A stretch of 64,000 bases of DNA, from positions 682,001 to 746,000 of the forward strand of contig JAKUDP010000005.1 in NCBI GenBank assembly GCA_022570795.1, written 5' to 3'. Of the stretch, positions 21,840 to 31,598 are shown one piece after another; positions within the stretch are counted from its first letter, which is position 1, and the number at the start of each line of letters is the position of its first letter. A program made the translations under genes and the position numbers. The DNA is from Sphaerulina vaccinii. Lineage: Eukaryota; Ascomycota; Dothideomycetes; Mycosphaerellales; Mycosphaerellaceae. The notes below the pieces were generated by a model. The model did not search any database. It was not told where the DNA came from and was given only the letters and a program-made list of their open reading frames with translations.

Positions 21840-24590
21840 TCATCCAGCAACGACAGCCGGCACCACCTCCGGCGCCCTCTCAACAAACGTCGACCACCGC
21901 CATTGCCATCGACTCGTCAGATACTTGCCATGCTTCAAGAGTTTGTATCTCTCAATGACAGCCGTGAGCCTGCCATGCGGAGCATCAATCCTTATTCTAG
22001 GTAACCTAAGTCCCTGGAAGTACCACTTAGATCCCTTGTTACTTCCTCCAGTACAACCAGCATCGCCCATTGCATTGAGAAAGTCTGCAAAAGTTACATT
22101 CCCGGATTCTTCAGCCCTACTCTGGTTGGGCCAGAGACGAGCAAAGATATTCAAGGAGTCGCTGGAGACGGGGATCGGTGGTGCAGCAGGTACTGGTGGC
22201 GGAGGTGGCGGACGTGGACGTGCTGGTACGTCTGCAGTGGTGACGCGTTTACGTTTGGGGCTCTTTATCGTAGGCTCCGGACCCAACTTCTGTGGACAGG
22301 TACTACCAGCTGCAGCCTGCCACCGCGCTGCGTCTGCTCGATTTCGTTGATCGGCGAGTGCCAGATCCTGTTTGACTTGAGCTGCGGCGGCTGCGTCCGC
22401 TTTCCTTGACGAAAGCTCGTAGCGCTCCCATGCCATCGAGGATAAGTACTCATCGTCTTGGTAGTAGTCGAGTACTTTGACTTCTTTCCAGGTCTCAAGT
22501 ACAGTGCTATGAGTGCCTTGCAAGGACTGGATCTGGGACAAATCCGTAAGACGAACAACTCGCATCTCCTGCCAGAAAGCATCGAGGGCGGTCTTGGACG
22601 CTATTGCGTTGTCCAGCCAGGGAAGGGTGACTGGGTTGGTCTTGTTCCTTGTCCTCTTTGACAACTTGATGTTGTAGAAGGCTTTCAGCAGGTCGCCGGC
22701 ATCCACTAACCGCGCCTCCGGGTCCGGATCATTTACGCCTAGATAAAAGCCTGCCTGGTTGGTCTTGTAAATCGCGCCATCCGAGCGAGTCTTTTTATCG
22801 CGGACTGTCTGTGTAAGATCGGTTATGAGAGGGGAGCTCAAAAGATCAAAGACGTCTGCTTTTCCCATCTTCCGTACTCTGGGCCGACGTGTTCTTAAGC
22901 TGTTCTGAATCCAGAACATAATCGATATGTCCTGAATAAGGTCAAGCACCCTCGAGCCAACTGGCAGAGCGGTTTGGGAAGACTGAGCAAGTCTTCTAGA
23001 ACAGGCATGACATCCTTCAGCGGCCGGTATTTGTCCACACTTGAATGGACAGCCAGCTCAGTGACTGCCCACAATAGTGTATTGTCGGCGAAATCTGCTT
23101 GCGTCGTCTTTTCCAGGTGCTGATAGTTCCTCTGACCGAGAACTTGATTCACTCTCCACGGGACCGCCAGTTCACCGCCATCTGGGGTCCGAAGCACCCA
23201 TCGAACGCATTGTCTTTGAACAACGAGTGCGTGATATGGTCACGCAGGTCGTTAGTGTATAACATGTCTATCATTTCGATAACGTACGCTATGACGTTGT
23301 CCGATTTCACGTCATCGTCGAAAGTGTCTTCTGCCTAAGCCAGCGTTAGCATGAAATAGCATCGTTACAAAAGTGGAAGCGAACCTCTTTAATCATGTCT
23401 GTCCAAAGCACCATTGTGGACCATATGCGTGTCCTGCAAAGGAGCGGTGCGGTGAGTTCTTGAGCGACCGTGGGCCATTGCTCGTCGTTGGGCAGGGCGG
23501 CAAAGTATTGGCTTCCAAGAATAGCCATTACCGCATCATTTGCTGACATGGGATCTGATGGGGTGAGCATAAACATCGTAGCAGTGGCCGTGTCTCAGAG
23601 TGACTTACCTGTCTGTAGTGACTGCAAGTCGGATTCTGCAGATCTCAGCCGCTCTTCTGCCAGAGTTTGGATCTCATCCAGATCGTATGATTCTGGTGGC
23701 TTGAAGAGCAGTAGTGGCACGTTCAGTGACGAATCGATACGACGTTGTGCCTTGGGCACACATTCGATGAAAGATGTCGCTGCGCGTGTAGTCCAGAGCT
23801 TATTGCCATCAGCGCCAATATCAGGCTTCGCCAGCACGGAGGTTACAACGCCAACAAGTAAGCGATAGAGGTCACGTTGAGCCTCGAACAATATCTCTGC
23901 TGTTGGAAAGCCGATCATCTCCCATGTATGGAACGACTTCTTCTCGTAAGGCACAGACTGTCCGTATGTTGTGTCTTCCGTGGAATAATATGTCGATCCT
24001 GCCTTCATGCCCAGCATGCCCGATTCTCGACCAAAGTTGGTGGACTGCAGCTAAGTTGGCCGCGATTCTAGTGCTGTCCAGAATGAGAGCTGCCATACCT
24101 CGAAATCAGTCCATGCCCACTCCGATGGTTTGTGTGTCGTGCGGAGATCCAAGAGGAGAAGCAGTCTCGACCGATCGTCCACCAGTTCGTCGATGTTGAG
24201 CTGCGGCAGAAGGAAATATCGACGGTATTGGTCGCGCGTGGCGAATGCTTCGCTCGCCCGCAAGCGAAAGTATGCATCCAAATGTGCCCACTTCTTCGGC
24301 GCCAGGCTGGGCAGTGAATCGATAATGGCTTGTCTCCTAGACTCTTTGTCAAGCTTACACCACCGACTCAGTATCCTATCGCCTCTCGTGTTGATTTCGC
24401 CACAGAGCTGAGCATAGTCATCCTGAATGGACTTCGCATGGGCTTTGATGGTAGTGTTGGCCTGGCCTTTGGTGACAACACTGGTGTAGGCATACCATAA
24501 CTGCCCTTGCTCAGTCGGAGTGCGGTAATCCTTCCCACATGCGGAACAATCGACGATAGGGCACGCGTGCGGACGCGTGAACGCTGACAT
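21840..24590 (-). CDS. Large fungal-specific protein, unknown; frame broken twice
   Basis: Four exons are inferred: 24099-24590, 23609-24050, 23385-23554 and 21840-23334. The last needs two -1 shifts to stay open, at 23192-23199 and 22944-22951, after which it codes through to 21840. The N-terminus (CPIVDCSACGKDYRTP, then QGQLWYAYTSVVTKGQAN) and middle (YFLLPQLNIDELVDDRSRLL) resemble a large uncharacterised ascomycete family of about 900 residues; recognition is from memory. The C-terminal third has a Lys/Arg nuclear-type patch (SPKRKRV), a poly-Pro run and a conserved-looking end (RIDAPHGRLTAVIERYKLLKH). No enzyme motif is seen. Three of the introns have good fungal signals; the third donor (GTTCGC) is weak. 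It is the third gene in line behind two HET genes. It may be a recent pseudogene, an assembly artefact or a recoded gene. Confidence 0.6.
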
Positions 24591-24839
24591 TTTTTCGGTG
24601 ACTTGGGGGACTGTACGCGCAAGAGGGCTCATAGAGTACACTGATACATCATATACGCCATGCACAATGTATCCGTTTGCGGAAATACGACGAGTACCGC
24701 ACGGAGAATGGCACAAGGCCTTTGTTCCCCAGGTCTGGAATGTGGACTGCTATCATGCAGCACCATCTTTGTTCGAAGGAACCAGGAATTCCGGGTTCAT
24801 CCTTCTGCAATGTTCGGACGTCGTCGTGATGAAAAGACA

Positions 24840-26168
24840 TCAAAGCCCATCCTGCCTAAAGTAGATTGTAAGTGAAGTTGCTGGTCCAGGTTGATTGAGT
24901 ACAACATCGCATTGCGAAGTCACCGACTCAGCCCAATAAATGTCAACAGGAGTACCCTCGGGTCCTTGAGACATAAACGTGTCGCTTATGCGCGACCCAT
25001 ACAGGATGACGTCTCCTTCATCGGCCACGGTGAACTTTTGTCCCAATGACTTCACAACTATGCGAATGCCAACCTGTCGACGCACATCCAGACCCGACGC
25101 CGCCACTGACTGACAGTTGAGCGGCATCAGACACTTGAGCAGGCGTTGACTTGATCCGGATGAGATCTGAGAAATTGGCATGTCAAGTGTCAACTCCAGT
25201 CCCTTGTGTGTCATCGCGAATGGCCGTCGTGGTCGCGAAGTGTATGCATTTAGCCATGATTGAGGTTCGCCAGTATCATCTCTAGCCACTTCAAATTGAT
25301 CGGCAGAAGGGGCTAATAAGCCTCGCCATGGCGAACTGCGACGCACATCTCGGTTCCATGCAAAGACAGACTCGTCATCTGATCGTCTCAGAAGTTCCAG
25401 CTGTAAGCGCATGAAGGCTTTCGGTCCCTCGCCGTACAACAGTGGCATATTGACGCCAAACAAACCGAGGAGACAATAAGCACGATCTTCTTCGCGTAGG
25501 GTAGATCGCCGTGCCGCCCAACTCATGCGCTCTGCGATGCTGACGCGTTCCATGTGACCAGGCGTCTCGAAGTTCCAGAGGTGTATCGCACGAATGCCAG
25601 CAGCTCTGGCGATCTCTTCGCAGAAGCTGCGATCGTACACGCTTGAAGACTTGGTGCCGATAGGACGGAAACTTTTATCGAAGAAATGGACAATTCTAGG
25701 TGCAAGCAACTCTTGTAGCGTCCACCCTCGCGAAAACCACACACTGTTGTGAAAGCTCGAGAGAGATCGAAGGCCCAACTCCTGACAGGAGCTCGTGAGC
25801 TGTTCAGTCACACTGGTATCCAGAACAGTTGCGGGTAACTCCACATCAGGGAGAAATGCGTAGCACTGCGTCGAACCTTGATAGTACTTCCACATCGAGT
25901 TGATAGCCTCACTGAGTTCAGCTGAACTCTTCTTGTCAATACAGCACGTGTCAACCCAGAGCCACTCGATGTCACTTCGCTTTGCTATATCGCAAGCCTT
26001 GAGTATCTTCAACCAGCCATAACCGCGACGTGAGTCGGTGGTCGTTGCTAGAAAGTCCTGGTGGGTGACCTCATCGTCACCCCAGCGGTGAGAGAGAATG
26101 GCATATGAGGGAACGTCGGAACCCTCGAATTCTTGAAAATGCAAAGACGTTGTATTGATGAGACGCAT
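24840..26168 (-). CDS. HET-domain protein (heterokaryon-incompatibility type), intact
   Basis: Single-exon, 442 residues. The N-terminus matches the HET-domain type: MRLINTTSLHFQEF, then YAILSHRWGDDEVTHQDF, WLWVDTCCIDKKSSAELSEA, YAFLPDV and the WFSRGWTLQELLAP motif. It continues with SIAERMSWAARRSTLREED, AYCLLGLFGVNMPLLYGEG and a C-terminal beta-rich region ending in YFRQDGL. HET domains trigger cell death when incompatible fungal individuals fuse. There is no NACHT, WD or ankyrin part, so this is the short stand-alone form. The parent of, or sister to, the broken copy immediately upstream. The function is inferred from family; which partner allele it senses cannot be seen. Confidence 0.88.
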   Translation of the reverse strand: MRLINTTSLHFQEFEGSDVPSYAILSHRWGDDEVTHQDFLATTTDSRRGYGWLKILKACDIAKRSDIEWLWVDTCCIDKKSSAELSEAINSMWKYYQGSTQCYAFLPDVELPATVLDTSVTEQLTSSCQELGLRSLSSFHNSVWFSRGWTLQELLAPRIVHFFDKSFRPIGTKSSSVYDRSFCEEIARAAGIRAIHLWNFETPGHMERVSIAERMSWAARRSTLREEDRAYCLLGLFGVNMPLLYGEGPKAFMRLQLELLRRSDDESVFAWNRDVRRSSPWRGLLAPSADQFEVARDDTGEPQSWLNAYTSRPRRPFAMTHKGLELTLDMPISQISSGSSQRLLKCLMPLNCQSVAASGLDVRRQVGIRIVVKSLGQKFTVADEGDVILYGSRISDTFMSQGPEGTPVDIYWAESVTSQCDVVLNQPGPATSLTIYFRQDGL

Positions 26169-26314
26169 GTTGGAGTGTAGCGCTGTGGCGCATCGACCAC
26201 GTCCAAGGTGGACTGTGTCTGATCAAGTCTCAGGACCGACCTATTTGCGCAGCGGGTACATCGGTAGGTCGGAGATGCCAATCCAGTAGTGGATCTGGCG
26301 GGGTATGTGCTGCG

Positions 26315-27467
26315 CTACAGCCCATCCTGCTTGAAGTAGATGACACGAGAGCCAAGTCCTCTCGCCGAATCCAATGCTGGTAGAACTCCTGCGAAGTCAA
26401 AGTCCTTATCATAGCTCCAGTGTTCGAGGTCATTATTGAGCCATTGCGACGGCTGCGCAAGCATGAGTCGTTGTGATCGCGATGATGTTTGCAGGCTCGT
26501 GCCTCGAAGGGAAAGAGAGCCAGTCTCAGACTGGCCGATTGGCGAGACACGAATCCCGATGGCAATCTGCTGGCATATCTTTTCACCCGGCTGTGAATGG
26601 GAGACTACATTGCAGTTCAACGGCAACAAATAGTTTGCAACTGCGTCAATGTACGTTCCAGGTGCTCGAACAGTGAGTCGGAGGCCTTTGCCCGACTTTA
26701 AGATCGGCGCACGATCTTTGTATTCGTACGCCTCGATTGGGAGATCACCTGCGAAAGCTGCGGGTGATGGGGCCAGAAGGCCAGTCCAGTCGCGATCAGT
26801 CCACCAGGCAAAGGTGCTCTCATCTTCTGTTTTCTGAAGTATCTTTCGCTGCAGCCTGGCGAAAGCCTTCTCGCCTTCACCATAGCAGGGCGACATGCTG
26901 ATGTCAAACAAGCCCAGCAGACAGTATGCTTCGTCCTCAACCTCTTGTAGTCCGACGTCTCGAAGCCCATCGCATGCGTTCAGCGACACTCGCGTTGCGA
27001 ATCCTGCTAGAATCTTGTAGGTACTCCAGACCAATGCCAGTAGCCGCTGAAATATGGTCATCCAGTCCGTTGCGCTTGCGTCCAAGGTACTGGAAAGCTG
27101 AGTTATAGAACTGAACCTCGAGTGGGACGAGGAGCTCTTGTAAGGTCCATCCACGTTCAAACCACACGCTGTGACGGAACTGGTGTGCAAAGTCCGGATT
27201 CGAATTGATCGACTTGGCCACTTCTGCGGTATTACGTTTGTCTATGCAGCCAGCGTCCAGCCATAGCCAGTGTACGTTGCGAGCTGCGGCGATCTTGTAA
27301 GCTTTGAGGATCTTGAGCCAGCCACGACCTCTGCGGTAGGTGTCTTCAAGGAAGTCAGAGTACGAGACTGCATCACTGCCCCATTTGTGGGGAACGACAG
27401 CGTATTTTGGTGCTTCTCGCTCCGGGAATTCTACAAATGTCTTGGTGTGAGTGTTTATCAAGCGCAT
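26315..27467 (-). pseudogene. Decayed HET-domain paralogue
   Basis: The start (MRLINTHTKTFVEF, then YAVVPHKWGSDAVSYSDF and WLWLDAGCIDKRNTAEV) and end (IYFKQDGL) match the intact neighbour, showing tandem duplication. Two lesions are visible. An in-frame internal loss of roughly 45 residues joins SINS directly to the segment before WFERGWTLQELLVP, removing the MWKYYQ...YAFLPDV block. A +1 shift near 26937-26950 stops the first frame at 26937, while the sister frame carries on as VEDEAYCLLGLF to the end. Conserved HET residues are also changed (SHRWG to PHKWG, DTCCID to DAGCID). The copy is unlikely to make a working protein. About 146 bp separates it from the intact gene. Confidence 0.85.
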
Positions 27468-28084
27468 GTTCAGATGCTGGGAAAGATCAAGTCAGTGTCA
27501 CAAGAGGTCGTGCGACATACTTCACTCCTCTGAAATGTAGTCCTACAATGGCGGCCAGCGACGGCATTGTTGAAAAGCCACACCATTCGTCTCTCTCGGT
27601 ATTGCCGTAGGCGAGCCTGGTGGATGATTTGAAGGCGCCTCCAAGTAAGCAAGGCAACGCCCTTTGTGAACGCCGCTCAGGCCGTATGCGGTCAATGTTT
27701 CCAGTGGCCAAGCACTCCTCGAACAACGTATGGTCGACAGCCCTTCGCTGCCTGACGCGGTCGCGATGCTGCAGGTCTGCTTCTTGTTTTCTCGACGCGT
27801 CTGAACGCCCTGTGATCAGGACTCTGAGCCATGAATCGTGGCTTCGCGTACGGAGTATCGGCGACTTGATGCTGCCATCAGGTCGACACGCCGGGGGATG
27901 TCACTTCTTGGAGGGATGGTGGTGATAGGATAGGACAATGTTGATGTAAGTGGAAGAGGGAGAAGGAAGGAAGTCGCGAGAAGAGATGCCTTGGCGTCTC
28001 CAATGACTTCATCACTGCAGCTCTCGTTCAACTTTCGCGATTGACCTTCCATCTCTTCTATAACCACAACAACACTCTCTCACA
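27468..28084. other. Intergenic, 617 bp
   Basis: Divergent region between the broken HET gene and the next plus-strand gene. Open frames on both strands show no domain or splice signals. An ACGCGT hexamer near 27794 is noted but not interpreted. Confidence 0.5.
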
Positions 28085-28723
28085 ATGGGCTCGGCCTCAT
28101 CCAAAGCAGCAGGCAAAGCAGCGGGTTCCGCAGCTCGCAAATACCCGTCTCGATCACCTCTCGCCTCCGCAGCAACTAACACTCCAGCTCCACCTCCCAA
28201 TGCCACAACGACCAATGCGACACCACAGCCACCTGCTCCCTCAGCTTCACAACAACCAGGCCCAACAGTGCGACCAGCTCCGAGCGCCAGTGGAAGTAGA
28301 AATGCTGCCATTAACTTGGACGCTTCAGATCCAGACTTCGCTCAATCCCTTAGAAACCTAGGACCTGTCCAGCCAAATCCGACACTCTCGCCTACATCAA
28401 CATTCAACCCCTCATCACAAGGAGGACCTGACCCTAGACAGAACCCGGCTGTCTTAGTGCTGTCCGCTCGAGCAGATTTGGCTAACAGAGCTGATGCCGA
28501 GATTGCAGAGACTGGACGTCGAGGGAGAGAGAATCTGAGGGAGTTCCTGGATGTCTATACTATCAGGCAGATCTTGACCTTCAGAGAACAGGGGAGGACT
28601 AGTGCGGAGATTGAAAAGCATCTAAGTCTAAAGAAGGGTGTGGTGGCGAGGTTGGGCGCTGAAGGAGTGTTTGGATTGATTCAGGAGAGTGGGAGGGCGG
28701 AGAGGGAGGTCAGAATGGTGTGA
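28085..28723 (+). CDS. Putatively N-myristoylated protein with C-terminal helical region
   Basis: Single-exon, 212 residues. It begins MGSASSK, a good N-myristoylation signal (Gly2, Ser6, Lys7), suggesting membrane tethering. Residues 20-100 are Pro/Ala/Ser/Thr-rich and disordered. The C-terminal half is conserved-looking and helical: ADLANRADAEIAETGRRGR, then a segment reading FLDVYTIRQILTFREQGRT and AEIEKHLSLKKGVVARLG that looks like a helix-turn-helix. I cannot assign a named family. The reading frame stays open for a further 123 codons after the TGA stop (see next entry). Confidence 0.75.
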   Translation: MGSASSKAAGKAAGSAARKYPSRSPLASAATNTPAPPPNATTTNATPQPPAPSASQQPGPTVRPAPSASGSRNAAINLDASDPDFAQSLRNLGPVQPNPTLSPTSTFNPSSQGGPDPRQNPAVLVLSARADLANRADAEIAETGRRGRENLREFLDVYTIRQILTFREQGRTSAEIEKHLSLKKGVVARLGAEGVFGLIQESGRAEREVRMV

Positions 28724-28726
28724 ACG

Positions 28727-29098
28727 ATGGAGAGTACTATTGCTAGATGGCATGGAACCAGACGTATTCGATATGCGATTTTGAAGAAGTCGTGGGCCAG
28801 GTGGCTTGTACTTGCACAGCAAGAGCAGGACATTGAGAAATGCTCGAAGACTGTTTTCGGACGCTTCGTGGAGCACCAGCGCAAGATCAGTCGACTATGC
28901 CATGACCATGTGCATGCATGTTTGCAATTTATCCCTTCCGATTTGCAAGCGCTTCTCATGACCAGGCCTTCTCTGGGCGAATTCTTCGTGGATGGGGCAC
29001 CACTAGCAAGGCCGCATTGCTTGCAAAGACCTGCGAGAGTAGTCAATGGTCAAGCCCTACTTGATGTCAAAAAGTGTGGAGAGATGTACAGGAGATGA
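28727..29098 (+). CDS. Possible short ORF or in-frame readthrough extension
   Basis: A 123-codon ORF starts one sense codon after the TGA of the myristoylated gene, in the same frame. The composition is protein-like (WHGTRRIRYAILKKSWARWL, then QQEQDIEKCSKTVFGRF), with charged and aromatic residues mixed. It could be a separate small gene, a readthrough extension or chance. The stop context (TGA followed by A) is not a known strong readthrough context. No domain is recognised. Confidence 0.25.
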   Translation: MESTIARWHGTRRIRYAILKKSWARWLVLAQQEQDIEKCSKTVFGRFVEHQRKISRLCHDHVHACLQFIPSDLQALLMTRPSLGEFFVDGAPLARPHCLQRPARVVNGQALLDVKKCGEMYRR

Positions 29099-29939
29099 CC
29101 GCCGGCAGCGCTGTCAGGGCAAGGACTGAGTGACCTGATCAGCCATACCGATGGAGAGGCCTTGGAACAACGTGCATGCCCAGTCCGATCATTCTGGGTC
29201 AACGCACATGCTTATACAATACCACATCAATGTGTGAATAGAAAGAAAGCCGTATCGAGAGGCAAAAGGATCGCTACAGATTCGCATGTCGGCTACAATT
29301 AAAGCGAAACCATGACAACAGCTTGTCGTGCGCAGTTGGCATATGCTTAGCATGCATCAGCTATACCGACGACTTATTACCTAGACTACATAGCCTGAGC
29401 GATCATTGTGGGTTAATCAAGTTGTATGGTATATGTAGCTGACATCCAGCCGGGAACATAGAAAACTACGAGAAAGCAAGGAACAAAAGTCAAGAGCGAA
29501 TACAAGACAATCGCCATCTGCACGCGGTCAATGTCATTATGCTTGATCAGATCTGTCAATCTGCTCGTTGCCTTGTGAAAACATCTCTCAAGCGTGCGCT
29601 ACGCCAACGACTCAATGAGGTGACTCCAATCACTGCTCTTCAGATTATACGTAAGGCTTGATTTGCATCCACAACTTGTGGACAATAGAGCTCTTGCTAA
29701 CGTCACAACATCGCCAGACAACACCAATGTACTGTCGTCGTCGCTTCATTTGCAGCAATATGTCGTTGCCCCAACCTCGCTGCCATGCCAAGACTACACA
29801 TTCTCTAATGCTAAAGTCAGACTCGACCTTCATCACAGCTACGGGAGAATCGACGTACAAGGCAAGACCGCGTGAAGGGTTCTGTAAATACGAGTCGGGC
29901 AAGAACGACCAGCAAGAAGTGATATGGTCGACACCAGTC

Positions 29940-30130
29940 AAAATCAGCCAAGGTCAGCCAAAAGTGAAAGTTCCACCCATATCGATACCATATCGATTAG
30001 AATGTCAACGACCACAGCAACAGAGAAGCTGGAACTCTGCTGCTGCTCGAGGAACAGACTATGAGAGTCCTGGTATGCTTGGCATAGTCAAAAGTTGACC
30101 AAAATGGACTTTCGACCCATATCGATGCCA
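29940..30130. repeat. Imperfect direct repeat around ATCGATATGGGT
   Basis: Read on the minus strand, two segments about 110 bp apart (near 30080-30128 and 29940-29995) share ATCGATATGGGT, a TTTTGG core and TTTTGACT, with differences between. This suggests an old local duplication inside the gene-poor region. Confidence 0.45.
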
Positions 30131-30412
30131 CAACATCGACGACGACGACGAAAGCAAAAAGGATAGCATAACGACAATGGCAAAAAAGTAGCAATGCAGC
30201 AACGGCAAAAAGATATTGATGTGCACCAGCCTATAATGTTGTTAGAAATTGATCGCGGACCTGAGAGGCGGTTAATCCTTACCGTGAATTGAACACGGGG
30301 CCCATCGAAAGCTGCATAGACGAAATTTCTGGCAACGATGGATTTTACCACTACTGTAGAGGTTGTTAGCAGATGCTCAAGCTATGGGTGTTTCAAAGTT
30401 CACTTACAACCA
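29997..30412 (-). other. Probable spliced transcript, possible small membrane protein
   Basis: Two consecutive introns look genuine on the minus strand. The upstream one has a GTAAGT donor near 30409, a GCTAAC branch site and a CTACAG acceptor. The downstream one has a GTAAGG donor near 30289, TTCTAAC and a TATAG acceptor. The joined frame reads VVKSIVARNFVYAAFDG, then into a hydrophobic segment (QYLFAVAALLLF, then YAILFAFVVVVDVVA), and stops at 29997. No convincing start codon is found upstream, so the 5' exons are missing or it is a non-coding transcript. A second frame at 29645-29941 may be a further exon. Confidence 0.35.
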
Positions 30413-31598
30413 CTGGTGCGATGAATAAGCCTGATTTGATACTGTATATGATCCTCTTAATTTGACGAAACTAGCAGACTTGCAGCTACACAGTGGTCCA
30501 TTGGTTCGTCCGTGACAATGTCGACATCTTAATACACCTTGTCGAGCCAGGAGCTTCCGACACTGCCACGATTGCTCGAGACCTTATTCTGGAATACTCA
30601 CTAGACTCGGTTACTAGAGAGTGTGCTGCTTCATCAATCTAAAGCTGGAAGCAGTATATGTGCGGCAAGCCACACTCTTTCATGCTCAACGGAGAATGCA
30701 TCCTTCAGCCTTGACGTGGCATGTTATCAAACCAGGTGTCTCAACTTGCCATTTCGGCTCATCCAAGGCAGAGTGAACGGAGATGATCGGTGTCGTGAGT
30801 GAGATCTACGTCTGTCCTTGATGTTGGCATAGCTAAGCCCTGAAATTGTTAGCAAAGCAGACATGATATAGCTTTATTCTGGCTAGAGATGCTATCTCAT
30901 GATTGGAGCCACCACGCTGCACAGAGTCGCATATCAAAATACGAGTGGTCGTCCCCAATTCGCGGCAATCGCAATGTCGAAAAGCTTGTTTTCAAGCCTT
31001 GTTCGACCAGGATCCACCTCTCCTTGCTTCCAATCGCCGCACCACTAACCACTTTCTTCTTCTGCACATGATAAGCATCACTGCCGAGAGGGATCGCCAG
31101 CAGTCGAGCTGCGCTGCAGATACAATGGTGGTAATGACAGCGTTTGCTCTGGAGTCGACACGCGCCTGTCGTGTGTCGTGCCGTGCCCTGCCGCCGGATC
31201 ACCGCAGGACCTCCCACCGTGTCGCACAGGGCGATTGATTGTTTGTCGAAGACGGGAAGTGATGGAATGCCTCGAAGATCCAGAACAGCCACAAAGTCGC
31301 GAACTTATCTCTGAAGTGGAAGTCACGAATCGCCCTTGCCTCACTTTTGGTACCTTCCGGGTTGACACCGGCTTTACTACCTCAAAAGACACCAAACACG
31401 AGACACCACCCGGACAAGCATTGCCAACACCCACCAGCTCTAGATCTTCCAGTGTGACACCGACACTAGCCAAGTACAGCGTCAATCTCATCTCACTTGC
31501 CTGGAGTACACCTAGGACCTCTTTCCCGCACCAATGCAACACTGGTTGTCGCTCTCTGAGCCTGTGCGGCTGCAACGCCACCACCTGAGCAGAAGAAC

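Larger units (their letters stand above)
29099..31598. other. Gene-poor stretch, 2.5 kb
   Basis: Apart from the probable spliced minus-strand transcript listed separately (29997-30412), I find no convincing gene. Overlapping opposite-strand frames at 31078-31588 lie just before the GT90 start and look like 5' leader sequence. No transposase, reverse transcriptase or terminal repeat is seen. Confidence 0.5.

Noticed and set aside
23200..23300. An intron (GTACGT donor, CACTAAC branch, AAAG acceptor) as explanation of the first frame break
   Set aside because: It would remove the protein-like stretch DMLYTNDLRDHITHSLF, the branch-to-acceptor distance is long and the acceptor is poor; a frame break fits better, though RNA data should decide.
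27794..27799. Second ACGCGT hexamer
   Set aside because: About 290 bp from an unknown gene; a 6-mer is expected many times in 64 kb, so no function is claimed.
31078..31588. Opposite-strand ORFs of 168 and 136 codons before GT90
   Set aside because: No motifs, no introns, mutually overlapping; more likely leader sequence of the GT90 gene.
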